DNA of 9,195 bases from Friedmanniella sp. (GCA_025964935.1 JAOPXW010000029.1:1-9195); one strand, 5' to 3'. Positions 1 through 6,197 are shown, counted from the stretch's first letter. Notes: a model not told the origin generated them from the letters alone. Made by a program: numbers and translations.

Positions 1-2
1 AG

Positions 3-728
3 ACCCCCAACGTCATGCCCCAGCTGCACATGCCCCTGCAGTCGGGCTCGGACACCGTGCTGCGGGCGATGCGTCGCTCCTACCGCAGCGACCGCTTCCT
101 GGCCATCATCGACAAGGTGCGGGCGGCGATGCCCGAGGCGGCCATCACCACCGACATCATCGTGGGCTTCCCCGGCGAGACCGAGGAGGACTTCCAGGCC
201 ACCCTCGACGTCGCCGCGGCGGCGCGTTTCACGGCGGCGTTCACCTTCCAGTACTCCATCCGGGCCGGCACGCCCGCCGCGACCATGCCGGACCAGATCC
301 CCAAGCCCGTCGTCCAGGAGCGCTACGAGCGGCTGGTCAGCCTGGTCAACGAGGTGTCGTGGAGGGAGAACCAGAAGCTGGTCGGGCAGCCGGTCGAGGT
401 GATGTTCGCCGACGGGGAGGGGCGCAAGGACACGGCGACGGCCAGGATGTCGGGGCGGGCCCGCGACAACCGACTGGTGCACGTCGCCGTCCCCGAGGAT
501 CCCGCTCGGCGTCCCCGGCCCGGCGACATCGCCGAGACCGTGGTCAGCTACGCCGCCCCGCACCACCTGAACGCCGACGGGGGCATCACCGGGCTGCGCC
601 GCACCCGGGGCGGCGACGCCTGGGAGGCGCGGCGTACGGGTGCCCGGCCGGCGGGCGTCAACCTCGGCCTGCCCACCGTGGGAGTGCCGGCCCCCCTCGC
701 GCCGGCAACGGCCTGCGGCGTCGTCTGA
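3..728 (+). CDS. miaB: MiaB, tRNA-2-methylthio-N6-dimethylallyladenosine synthase (C-terminal part; 5' end outside window)
   Basis: Radical-SAM methylthiotransferase that converts i6A37 to ms2i6A37 in tRNAs reading UNN codons, in the cytoplasm. The open frame continues from the left edge; 241 codons are visible before TGA at 726-728. Seen directly: the LQSGSD motif (about 15 residues in), the stretch [16 protein letters not shown] of the radical-SAM barrel, and then a TRAM-like RNA-binding region (about visible residues 120-185, from [11 protein letters not shown] to ETVVSY). A low-complexity Gly/Ala/Pro tail follows, as I recall for actinobacterial MiaB. The N-terminal MTTase domain and the CxxxCxxC cluster motif must lie upstream and cannot be checked. 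Its stop is two bases from the stop of the opposing small gene. The MiaB assignment over the paralogues MtaB and RimO rests on resemblance to actinobacterial MiaB and on the nearby miaA. Confidence 0.95.
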   Translation, partial: TPNVMPQLHMPLQSGSDTVLRAMRRSYRSDRFLAIIDKVRAAMPEAAITTDIIVGFPGETEEDFQATLDVAAAARFTAAFTFQYSIRAGTPAATMPDQIPKPVVQERYERLVSLVNEVSWRENQKLVGQPVEVMFADGEGRKDTATARMSGRARDNRLVHVAVPEDPARRPRPGDIAETVVSYAAPHHLNADGGITGLRRTRGGDAWEARRTGARPAGVNLGLPTVGVPAPLAPATACGVV

Positions 729-730
729 GC

Positions 731-895
731 TCAGGCGGCCTTGCCGAGCTTGGCCTTCTTGAGCTCCTTCTTGTTGCGACCCTTCGCGAAGATCACCCGG
801 GCCTGCTCGGGCGCGAGCTTGCCCTCCGCCAGCAGGCGGATGGGGCAGCGCTTGCACCGCGGCTTGTCGGCGCAGCACTTCTTCTTCGGAGTCAC
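731..895 (-). CDS. Small Cys/Lys-rich conserved hypothetical protein (54 aa)
   Basis: Function not known. The 54-residue product begins MTPKKKCCADKPRCKRCP. Four cysteines (C7, C8, C14, C17) sit in a Lys/Arg-rich N-terminus as CC-x5-C-x2-C, which suggests metal binding, and the C-terminus is very basic (KGRNKKELKKAKLGKAA). I recall similar short proteins in other actinobacteria only as hypotheticals. The start chosen is GTG at 895-893, five bases after a GGAGAGG ribosome-binding site (907-901 on -). An alternative GTG at 901-899 adds two residues and would suit leaderless initiation, because TACCCT lies exactly six bases upstream. The same frame stays open to about 1618, but that extension runs antisense through the ferritin gene and is a GC-driven artefact. 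The gene is convergent with miaB and divergent from ferritin. A Zn- or Fe-binding, possibly nucleic-acid-binding role is inference. Confidence 0.8.
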   Translation of the reverse strand: MTPKKKCCADKPRCKRCPIRLLAEGKLAPEQARVIFAKGRNKKELKKAKLGKAA

Positions 896-921
896 AGCCA
901 CCTCTCCAGGGTAGCAGCGGG

Positions 922-940
922 TTAGGGCAGGCATACCTGG
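922..940. promoter_or_regulatory. Candidate IdeR/DtxR-type iron box
   Basis: The 19-mer TTAGGGCAGGCATACCTGG matches the mycobacterial/corynebacterial iron-box consensus TTAGGTTAGGCTAACCTAA at 13 of 19 positions, including TTAGG, the central AGGC and ACCT. Its own dyad symmetry is imperfect. It lies 105 bases before the ferritin ATG and 27 bases upstream of the GTG of the divergent small Cys gene. In Mycobacterium tuberculosis, IdeR with Fe(II) activates the ferritin gene bfrB from boxes upstream of its promoter, so the placement is sensible. The binding claim is inference from one imperfect match, and no second box was found next to it. Confidence 0.4.
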
Positions 941-980
941 CCCAGCCGCGGTCCCCGTGCCGGAGAGGGGCGCGGTCGGG

Positions 981-1011
981 TTGGCCACCTGTCGCACGGG
1001 CGTGCCACGAT
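981..1011 (+). promoter_or_regulatory. Weak candidate promoter for the ferritin gene
   Basis: TTGGCC (981-986) and CACGAT (1006-1011) could be the -35 and -10 elements of a sigma-70-type promoter. The spacer is 19 bp, longer than ideal, and both hexamers are poor, so this is tentative. If correct, transcription would start near 1018, next to the palindrome TGGCGCCA (1012-1019), leaving a leader of about 28 nt. The candidate iron box would then sit about 85-90 bp upstream of the start, an activator-like position. Confidence 0.25.
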
Positions 1012-1033
1012 TGGCGCCACCGTCAGACCACCC

Positions 1034-1038
1034 AGGAG
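1034..1038 (+). promoter_or_regulatory. Ribosome-binding site of ferritin gene
   Basis: AGGAG ends seven bases before ATG 1046. It fixes the ferritin start, which also agrees with the N-terminus expected for the family. Confidence 0.75.
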
Positions 1039-1045
1039 ACCCGCC

Positions 1046-1570
1046 ATGCCCGCCGACCGTTTCGTGGCCCAGCTCAACCTGCAGATCGGGAACGAGTACG
1101 CCGCGCACCAGCAGTACGTGGCGTGCGCCGTCTACTACGACGCCCTGACCATGCCGCAGACGGCCCAGTTCTTCTACGACCAGGCGCTCGAGGAGCGCGG
1201 ACACGCCATGATGATGGTCAAGTACCTGGTCGACCAGGACGCCCCGGTGCGGATCCCCGGGGTCGAGGCGCCGCTGACCGAGTTCGCCGACCTGGTGGCG
1301 CCGGTCGAGCTCGCGCTGGAGCAGGAGAAGCGGGTCACGGCGCAGATCAACGAGCTCACTCGGATCGCGCGCGAAGAGTACGACTTCGCCTCCGACCAGT
1401 TCATGCAGTGGTTCATCAAGGAGCAGGTCGAGGAGGTGGCCACGATGAGCGACCTGGTCACCGTCGTCCGCCGCTCGCGGGACAACATCGAGGCCATCGA
1501 GGACTACATCCAGCGCGAGCAGAGCGGTGGCGCCGCCGACCCCACCGCCCCGTCGGTCGCCGGGGGCTGA
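1046..1570 (+). CDS. bfrB: Non-haem ferritin (BfrB/Ftn type)
   Basis: Iron-storage protein expected to form a 24-subunit cage that oxidises Fe(II) and holds a ferric mineral core in the cytoplasm. The product is 174 aa, a normal length for bacterial ferritin. The full set of ferroxidase-centre residues is present: E17 (in NEYAAHQQY), E50 and H53 (EERGH), E94, Q127 and E130 (KEQVEEV), at the same numbers as in E. coli FtnA. The conserved FMQWFIKEQ helix is also present. There is no haem-ligand Met at the bacterioferritin position and the sequence matches ferritin rather than Bfr, so the mycobacterial name BfrB applies only in its non-haem sense. The last 20 or so residues are Ala/Gly/Pro-rich and probably flexible. 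The start is supported by AGGAG at 1034-1038. The gene seems monocistronic, with a hairpin after the stop and a candidate iron box upstream. Confidence 0.95.
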   Translation: MPADRFVAQLNLQIGNEYAAHQQYVACAVYYDALTMPQTAQFFYDQALEERGHAMMMVKYLVDQDAPVRIPGVEAPLTEFADLVAPVELALEQEKRVTAQINELTRIAREEYDFASDQFMQWFIKEQVEEVATMSDLVTVVRRSRDNIEAIEDYIQREQSGGAADPTAPSVAGG

Positions 1571-1586
1571 GGCCCCGGGACGAGGA

Positions 1587-1615
1587 CAGCCGCTCCCCCG
1601 GAGGGAGAGCGGCTG
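1587..1615. terminator. Stem-loop after ferritin, possible terminator
   Basis: CAGCCGCTC (1587-1595) and GAGCGGCTG (1607-1615) form a perfect 9-bp GC-rich stem with an 11-nt loop, starting 17 bases after the ferritin stop. No T-run follows on either strand, so it is an actinobacterial-style I-shaped hairpin terminator at best. Being symmetric, it could serve both ferritin and the opposing antitoxin-like gene. Confidence 0.55.
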
Positions 1616-1630
1616 CATGACCCGCCGGCG

Positions 1631-1648
1631 CTGACGCCGAGGCGTCAG
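1631..1648. terminator. Second stem-loop between convergent genes
   Basis: CTGACGCC-GAGGCGTCAG is an 18-bp perfect palindrome (effective stem 7 bp with a CGAG loop). It lies 20 bp past the stop of the - strand antitoxin-like gene. No T-run is seen in the - direction. With the neighbouring hairpin at 1587-1615 it probably insulates the convergent ends. One arm is shared with the short direct repeat at 1639-1675. Confidence 0.45.
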
Positions 1649-1675
1649 GCCGTTTCCCGCGGAGGCGTCAGGCCG
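1639..1675. repeat. 14-bp direct repeat spanning the end of the antitoxin-like gene
   Basis: GAGGCGTCAGGCCG occurs at 1639-1652 and again at 1662-1675, nine bases apart. The right copy contains the stop codon of the - strand gene (TCA at 1668-1670 on +). The left copy is noncoding and supplies one arm of the stem-loop. It looks like a small local duplication of the gene's 3' end. Confidence 0.7.
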
Positions 1676-1856
1676 GGGGCGGGGTCTGGTTCTGCTCGGC
1701 CAGCTTGTCCTTGGCGAGCTCCTGACCCTGGTCGACGTGCTCGGCGTACTTGCCGCCGGTCTTCTGGTCGACCACGTCGCCCAGCTTGTCGATCCCGGCG
1801 TCAGCCTTGTCGCTGTGGGCGCTCAGGGCGTCCTTGGCCTTGTCGAAGATTCCCAT
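1668..1856 (-). CDS. Antitoxin-like small protein, MT0933/Rv0909 family
   Basis: A 62-aa protein beginning MGIFDKAKDALSAHSDKAD and containing VVDQKTGGKYAEHVDQG. This is the pattern of the Pfam family MT0933_antitox (PF14013), named after M. tuberculosis Rv0909, the proposed antitoxin of the Rv0909-Rv0910 pair. It is highly charged, probably helical, and has no signal peptide or membrane segment; the tail is Gln/Pro-rich. The ATG start (1856-1854) has a strong AAGGAG five bases upstream. The longer open frame reaching about 2123 has no support and runs into miaA. No toxin (the Rv0910 type is an SRPBCC-fold protein) lies beside it: the neighbours are ferritin and miaA. Family membership is fairly sure. 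An actual antitoxin role is doubtful here, and a stress-related role is equally possible. Confidence 0.82.
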   Translation of the reverse strand: MGIFDKAKDALSAHSDKADAGIDKLGDVVDQKTGGKYAEHVDQGQELAKDKLAEQNQTPPPA

Positions 1857-1861
1857 ACGTG

Positions 1862-1867
1862 CTCCTT
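1862..1867 (-). promoter_or_regulatory. Ribosome-binding site of the antitoxin-like gene
   Basis: On the - strand AAGGAG ends five bases before ATG 1856. It sets the start of this short gene and argues against the longer upstream reading. Confidence 0.8.
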
Positions 1868-1886
1868 GGTCGGTTTCGAGCGGGCG

Positions 1887-1962
1887 GGCGGCGACAGCGT
1901 TGCCGCCTGGCGCTCGGAACGAGCGCCCGCACCGACCATCTAACCCGGTCCGCTCAACCGGG
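1887..1962. other. Three consecutive stem-loops in the spacer between antitoxin-like gene and miaA
   Basis: The 163-bp spacer 1857-2019 contains three adjacent hairpins. Hairpin 1: GGCGGCGAC (1887-1895), loop AGC, GTTGCCGCC (1899-1907), a 9-bp stem with one G-U pair in + strand RNA (a C-A mismatch on -). Hairpin 2: GGCGCTCG (1909-1916), loop GAA, CGAGCGCC (1920-1927), a perfect 8-bp stem. Hairpin 3: CCCGGT (1944-1949), 7-nt loop, ACCGGG (1957-1962). No coding potential was recognised. They could form a structured miaA leader, operator sites for the divergent genes, or a small RNA. The pairings are seen; the function is not known. Confidence 0.5.
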
Positions 1963-2019
1963 CCGCCCGGGGGCTGGTCGGCGGTGGCCCGGCGCCGATC
2001 GCTCGGCCAGACTGGCCCG

Positions 2020-2961
2020 GTGACGGTGGTGCTGGTGGGAGCGACGGCCACGGGGAAGTCCCGGCTGGCGGTCGACCTGGCCCGGGCGTACGCCGTACGC
2101 GGGGTGCCGGCGGAAGTCGTCAACGCCGACTCGATGCTGGTCTACCGCGGCATGGACGTGGGGACGGCCAAGCCCACCCCGGCCGAGCGGGACGGGGTGG
2201 TGCACCACCTGCTCGACATCTACGACGTCCGCCGGACCGCAACCGTGGCGCAGTTCCAGGCCCTGGCCCGGGGCGCTATCCAGGACTGCCGCGACCGGGG
2301 CGTGGTCCCGATCGTGGTGGGCGGGTCCGCGCTCTACGTCCGGGCCATCGTGGACGACTTCACCTTCCCCGCCACCGACCCCGTGCGCCGGGCCGCCCTG
2401 GAGGCGGACCTGGCCGCGGTCGGTCCCGAGGTCCTGCACCAGCGGCTCGCCGCCCTCGACCCGGCCGCCGCGGCGCGGATCGAGCCCGCCAACGGGCGAC
2501 GGACGGTGCGGGCGCTGGAGGTGATCGGGCTGACCGGGCAGCCGTACAGCGCCGAGCTGCCGGAGCGCCGCTACCTGCTCCCCGACGTGGTGCAGATCGG
2601 GCTCGCGATCCCCCGGCCGGTGCTGGACGAGCGGATCGTGCGACGGGTCCAGCTGATGTGGGGCGGGGGGCTGGTCGCCGAGGTCCGCCGGCTGGAGGCC
2701 GCGGGGCTGCGGGAGGGTGTCACCGCGTCCCGGGGGCTCGGCTACCGGCAGGTGCTCAGCTTCCTGGACGGGGAGATCTCCGAGGCGGAGGCACAGGAGC
2801 AGACCGTGGTGGGCACCCGGAAGTTCGCCCGCCGTCAGGACTCCTGGTTTCTGAAGGACGAGCGGATCCACTGGCTGGAGCACGACCGGGCCGACCTGGT
2901 GGCGGCGGCGTACGCCCTCGCGGGACCCCACGGGCGTGGTCCGGGCCGGGTGACACACTGA
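2020..2961 (+). CDS. miaA: MiaA, tRNA dimethylallyltransferase
   Basis: Transfers the dimethylallyl group of DMAPP to N6 of A37 in tRNAs reading UNN codons; the product i6A37 is the substrate of MiaB, encoded nearby. From GTG 2020 the protein is 313 aa, usual for actinobacterial MiaA. Visible motifs: P-loop GATATGKS (residues 7-14), NADSMLVYRGMDVGTAKP with the conserved Asp-Ser (D37-S38), GGSALYVRA (101-109), NGRRTVRALEVIGLTGQPYS (158-177), and TRKFARRQDSWF (266-277) for tRNA contact. The frame is open back to 1750, but homology begins exactly at this GTG (VTVVLVGATATGKS). No Shine-Dalgarno sequence precedes it. A GTG at 1984 is a less likely alternative. dapF follows after five bases, suggesting an operon and translational coupling. 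Confidence 0.95.
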   Translation: MTVVLVGATATGKSRLAVDLARAYAVRGVPAEVVNADSMLVYRGMDVGTAKPTPAERDGVVHHLLDIYDVRRTATVAQFQALARGAIQDCRDRGVVPIVVGGSALYVRAIVDDFTFPATDPVRRAALEADLAAVGPEVLHQRLAALDPAAAARIEPANGRRTVRALEVIGLTGQPYSAELPERRYLLPDVVQIGLAIPRPVLDERIVRRVQLMWGGGLVAEVRRLEAAGLREGVTASRGLGYRQVLSFLDGEISEAEAQEQTVVGTRKFARRQDSWFLKDERIHWLEHDRADLVAAAYALAGPHGRGPGRVTH

Positions 2962-2966
2962 GCCCC

Positions 2967-3803
2967 ATGCGCAGGTGGACGTTCACGAAGGGGCACGGCA
3001 CCGAGAACGACTTCGTGCTGCTGTTGGACCGGGAGGGGTCGCTGGCCGTCAGCCCGGCCCAGGTCCGGTGGATCTGCGACCGGCGGGCGGGCGTGGGAGC
3101 CGACGGCCTGCTGCGCGTCGTGCTGGCCCGGCACATGCCCGGCTGGGAGGACACCGAGGCGCAGTGGTTCATGGACTACCGCAACGCCGACGGGTCGGTC
3201 GCGGAGATGTGCGGCAACGGGGTCCGGGTCTTCGCCCGCTACCTGCTCGACGAGGGCCTGGCCAACGGGCCGACGGTGCCCATCGGGACCCGGGACGGGG
3301 TCAAGTCGGCCACGGCGCTGCCCGACGGGCGGATCCGGGTGGCCATGGGCCCGGTCACGGTGCACGACACCGAGGTGGACATCAGCACCGCCGACGGCCG
3401 CCGGCTCCGGGGGCGCGCCGCGGAGGTGGGCAACCCGCACGCGGTCAGCTTCGTCGAGGACCTCGCAGACCTCCCGCTGCACGTTGCGCCCGTCTGGTCC
3501 CCGGTCGGGGCCTTCCCCGAGGGCGTCAACCAGGAGTTCGTCCGCCGCCTGGGCGACCGCCACGTGGCCATGCGCGTCTTCGAGCGGGGAGTGGGGGAGA
3601 CGAGGTCCTGCGGGACCGGCACGGTCGCCGTCGCGGCCGTCGCGCACGCCACCGAGGACCACCCCGCCCGGCTGCCCACCACCTACCGGGTGGACGTCCT
3701 GGGGGGCTCGGTGGAGATCGAGCTGACGCAGGACCAGGCCTACCTCACCGGTCCAGCCGTGCTCGTCGCCCACGGCGAGCTCATGATGCCCAAGGAGGGC
3801 TAG
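2967..3803 (+). CDS. dapF: DapF, diaminopimelate epimerase
   Basis: Interconverts LL- and meso-diaminopimelate, the last step before lysine and a supplier of the peptidoglycan cross-linking residue. The product is 278 aa. Both catalytic cysteines of this cofactor-independent racemase are present: C82 in EMCGNGVR and C215 in GETRSCGTGTVA. Other conserved stretches are GTENDF (11-16), DYRNADGS (70-77), GNPHAV (155-160) and FERGVGET (205-212). The ATG at 2967 lies five bases after the miaA stop with no good ribosome-binding site, so translation is probably coupled to miaA. The frame is open further upstream, but that part is a shadow of miaA. The miaA-dapF order is common in actinobacteria. Confidence 0.96.
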   Translation: MRRWTFTKGHGTENDFVLLLDREGSLAVSPAQVRWICDRRAGVGADGLLRVVLARHMPGWEDTEAQWFMDYRNADGSVAEMCGNGVRVFARYLLDEGLANGPTVPIGTRDGVKSATALPDGRIRVAMGPVTVHDTEVDISTADGRRLRGRAAEVGNPHAVSFVEDLADLPLHVAPVWSPVGAFPEGVNQEFVRRLGDRHVAMRVFERGVGETRSCGTGTVAVAAVAHATEDHPARLPTTYRVDVLGGSVEIELTQDQAYLTGPAVLVAHGELMMPKEG

Positions 3804-4571
3804 ATGTCCGTACTCGACGCGTTCTCGCTGAACGGCCAGGTCTCGGTGGTCACCGGGGCCAACCGGGGGATCGGCCGCGCGCTGATCACCGCCCTGGCGG
3901 AGGCCGGCAGCGATGTCGTCCTGCTCGTCCGTGACCCGGACGGCGCCCAGCCCGTGGTGGCCGAGCTCACCGACCTGGGCGTTCGGGCGGCCGCGGTCGG
4001 GGCCGACGTCACCCAGCCCGCCCAGGTCGAGGCGGCGGTGGCCTCGGTGGTCGAGCAGTTCGGACACGTCGACGTGCTGGTCAACAACGCCGGCGCGTGC
4101 ATCCACCGCCCGGCGCTGGAGGTGACCGAGGACGAGTGGCGCTACGTGATGGACGTCAACGTCAACGGGGTCTGGCACTGCGCCCAGGCGTTCGGGCGGC
4201 AGATGGTGGCCCAGGGCAGTGGCGTGATCATCAACGTGGGCTCGATGTCGGCGAACATCGTCAACCGGCCCCAGTGGCAGCCCGGCTACAACGCGTCCAA
4301 GGCGGCGGTGCATCACCTGACGCGCTCGCTGGCCGCCGAGTGGGCCCCGCTGGGGGTCCGGGTGAACGCCCTGGCCCCCGGCTACATCAAGACCGAGATG
4401 AGCCCGGTCGACGCCCCGGAGTTCCGCCGTCACTGGATCGAGGACGCCCCCATGCAGCGCTACGGGATGCCGGTCGAGCTCGGCCCGAGCGTGGTCTACC
4501 TGGCCTCGAAGGCGTCCGCCTTCGTCACCGGCGAGGTCCTGGTCGTCGACGGCGGCTACTCGCTCTTCTGA
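3804..4571 (+). CDS. Short-chain dehydrogenase/reductase (SDR), polyol/ketose-reductase-like
   Basis: Classical SDR oxidoreductase of 255 aa using NAD(P)(H); the substrate is not known. Seen: cofactor motif TGANRGIG (17-24), NNAG (94-97), catalytic S149, Y162 and K166 (YNASK), the following stretch HHLTRSLAAEWAPLGVRVNALAPGYIKTEM in two family blocks (about 170-199), and the C-terminal VTGEVLVVDGGYS. The segment around ANIVNRPQWQPGYNASK resembles D-arabinitol dehydrogenase/L-xylulose reductase-like SDRs, so a sugar or polyol substrate is a reasonable guess only. The ATG follows the dapF TAG with no intervening base, which points to translational coupling with miaA-dapF. An enzyme of this kind has no obvious link to tRNA or diaminopimelate chemistry. 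A strong hairpin follows the gene. Confidence 0.9.
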   Translation: MSVLDAFSLNGQVSVVTGANRGIGRALITALAEAGSDVVLLVRDPDGAQPVVAELTDLGVRAAAVGADVTQPAQVEAAVASVVEQFGHVDVLVNNAGACIHRPALEVTEDEWRYVMDVNVNGVWHCAQAFGRQMVAQGSGVIINVGSMSANIVNRPQWQPGYNASKAAVHHLTRSLAAEWAPLGVRVNALAPGYIKTEMSPVDAPEFRRHWIEDAPMQRYGMPVELGPSVVYLASKASAFVTGEVLVVDGGYSLF

Positions 4572-4587
4572 TCCGAGCGACCGGCGC

Positions 4588-4619
4588 ACCGGCCCCGGGG
4601 GCGGTGCCCCCGGACCGGT
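4588..4619 (+). terminator. Strong GC stem-loop after the SDR gene
   Basis: CCGGGGGC (4595-4602), loop GGT, and GCCCCCGG (4606-4613) form a perfect 8-bp stem. It is extended by an outer ACCGG/CCGGT pair (4588-4592 with 4615-4619) across a small internal loop. It starts 17 bases after the SDR stop. No T-run follows, only GGAAAACG. It is probably the end, or partial end, of the miaA-dapF-SDR unit and separates it from hflX. Confidence 0.6.
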
Positions 4620-4623
4620 CCGC

Positions 4624-4653
4624 GGGCGGAAAACGACTGCCGCCCTTTGGCGG
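4624..4653 (+). promoter_or_regulatory. Mutually exclusive hairpins in the hflX leader
   Basis: GGGCGG (4624-4629) can pair with CCGCCC (4640-4645), while CCGCC (4640-4644) can instead pair with GGCGG (4649-4653) across a CTTT loop. The two cannot form together. This lies 22 bases before the hflX ATG. It could act as a simple switch or be chance in GC-rich DNA. No leader peptide or known riboswitch was recognised. Confidence 0.3.
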
Positions 4654-4675
4654 TCCGTGAGATCGTGGACTCAAT

Positions 4676-6190
4676 ATGACAGTGCCCCAACGCCACGACC
4701 GCCCGGAATCCACCGACGACGAGCTGCTGATCGAGACCCTCAGCACCTCCGAGCCCAGCCCCGTACGGCCCCGCGCCGACGAGCGCGTGGCTCCGCACGG
4801 CACCGACGGTGAGCAGTACGACCTCGCGGACCGGGCGTCGCTGCGCCGGGTGGCGGGGATGTCGACCGAGCTCACCGACATCACCGAGGTCGAGTACCGC
4901 CAGCTGCTGCTCGAGCGCGTCGTCCTGGTCAGCGTCTGGACCACCGGCAGCCAGGTGGACGCCGACAACGCCCTGGCCGAGCTCAAGCTGCTCGCCGAGA
5001 CGGCGGGGTCGCAGATCCTGGAGGGGGTCGTGCAGCGCCGTCAGCGTCCGGACCCGGCCACCTACATCGGGTCGGGCAAGGTCGACGAGCTCCGCGAGGT
5101 CGTCGTCGCGACCGGGGCCGACACCGTGATCTGCGACGGCGAGCTCGCCCCCGCCCAGCTCCGCAACCTCGAGGACCGGATCAAGGTCAAGGTCATCGAC
5201 CGGACGGCCCTCATCCTCGACATCTTCGCCCAGCACGCCAAGAGCGCCGAGGGCAAGGCGCAGGTCGAGCTCGCGCAGCTGCAGTACCTCAAGCAGCGGC
5301 TCCGCGGCTGGGGTGGCAACCTGTCCCGGCAGGCCGGCGGACGGGCCAGCGGCGGTGCCGGGATCGGCGGCCGCGGGCCGGGTGAGACCAAGCTCGAGAC
5401 CGACCGTCGTCGCATCAACAGCCGTATCGCCAAGCTGCGCGCCGCGCTGCGGGAGATGGACGGGACGCGGGAGACCAAGCGGGCCGAGCGGCACCGCCAC
5501 CAGATCCCCTCCGTCGCCATCGTGGGCTACACCAACGCCGGCAAGTCCAGCGTCCTGAACCGGCTGACCGGTGCGGGCGTGCTGGTCGAGGACGCACTGT
5601 TCGCCACCCTGGACCCGACCACCCGTCGGGCCGCCGCGGCCGACGGGCGGGTCTACACCTTGACCGACACCGTCGGGTTCGTCCGGCACCTGCCCCACGA
5701 CCTGGTCGAGGCGTTCGCCTCCACCCTGGAGGAGTCGGCCCAGGCCGACCTGCTCGTGCACGTCGTCGACGGCTCCGACCCCGACCCGAACGGCCAGATC
5801 AGCGCGGTCCGGGCCGTCCTGGCCGACATCAAGGCCGGGGACGTCCCCGAGCTGATCGTTCTCAACAAGGTCGACCGGGCCGACCCCGACATGATCACCA
5901 CGCTGCGCACCAGCTATCCCGGCTGTGTCGTGGTCTCGGCGCGGACGGGGGAGGGGATGGAGGAGCTGCGCTCCACCATCGAGGGCCGGCTGCCCCGCCC
6001 GGAGGTCGAGGTCGAGGCCCTGCTGCCGTACGAGCGGGGCGACCTGCTCAACCGCATCCATCAGAGCGGCGAGATCGTCTCGCTGGAGCACACCGACCAG
6101 GGCAGCCTGGTGGTCGCCCGGGTCAACCCGGGGCTCGGCGGCGAGCTCGCGGCGTACGCGCCGGTGGACGGGCCGGCCCCCCGGGCCTGA
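4676..6190 (+). CDS. hflX: HflX, ribosome-associated GTPase
   Basis: GTPase of the Obg-HflX group that binds the 50S subunit and splits or rescues stalled ribosomes during stress. The product is 504 aa. The HflX N-terminal domain spans about residues 70-190, including [12 protein letters not shown] and [13 protein letters not shown] glycine-rich linker follows (220-240, ending RGPGETK with ETDRRRI after it). The G domain has G1 GYTNAGKS (284-291), G3 DTVGF (331-335), G4 NKVD (397-400) and G5 SARTGEG (421-427). A C-terminal region of about 65 residues follows. The first 50 residues are poorly conserved and acidic. The ATG at 4676 has only a weak GTGGA as ribosome-binding site, so M62 ([13 protein letters not shown]) or an intermediate GTG cannot be excluded as the start. 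Family membership is certain. The dapF-side location is typical for actinobacteria, apart from the intervening SDR. Confidence 0.96.
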   Translation: MTVPQRHDRPESTDDELLIETLSTSEPSPVRPRADERVAPHGTDGEQYDLADRASLRRVAGMSTELTDITEVEYRQLLLERVVLVSVWTTGSQVDADNALAELKLLAETAGSQILEGVVQRRQRPDPATYIGSGKVDELREVVVATGADTVICDGELAPAQLRNLEDRIKVKVIDRTALILDIFAQHAKSAEGKAQVELAQLQYLKQRLRGWGGNLSRQAGGRASGGAGIGGRGPGETKLETDRRRINSRIAKLRAALREMDGTRETKRAERHRHQIPSVAIVGYTNAGKSSVLNRLTGAGVLVEDALFATLDPTTRRAAAADGRVYTLTDTVGFVRHLPHDLVEAFASTLEESAQADLLVHVVDGSDPDPNGQISAVRAVLADIKAGDVPELIVLNKVDRADPDMITTLRTSYPGCVVVSARTGEGMEELRSTIEGRLPRPEVEVEALLPYERGDLLNRIHQSGEIVSLEHTDQGSLVVARVNPGLGGELAAYAPVDGPAPRA

Positions 6191-6197
6191 CCCGGCT

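Noticed and set aside
731..1618. 295-codon - strand open frame covering the ferritin gene
   Set aside because: Only the last 54-56 codons have protein-like composition and a ribosome-binding site. The rest is antisense to a ferritin with every catalytic residue intact.
1909..1927. Possible LexA/SOS operator at the palindrome GGCGCTCG-GAA-CGAGCGCC
   Set aside because: The actinobacterial SOS box needs GAAC-N4-GTTC, and this dyad does not contain it.
1750..2019. 90-residue N-terminal extension of MiaA in the same frame
   Set aside because: The extension runs antisense through the antitoxin-like gene and the stem-loop spacer. MiaA homology starts at GTG 2020 and the resulting length is normal.
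2962..2966. Lysine riboswitch or independent control ahead of dapF
   Set aside because: The gap to miaA is five bases, and no leader structure or promoter could be placed there.
2835..4589. 584-codon - strand open frame opposite dapF and the SDR gene
   Set aside because: It reads as His/Asp/Gly/Arg-rich antisense with no recognisable motifs, typical of stop-poor GC-rich DNA opposite real genes.
4556..6091. 511-codon - strand open frame opposite hflX
   Set aside because: Antisense shadow of an intact HflX with all GTPase motifs; no domain or ribosome-binding site was seen.
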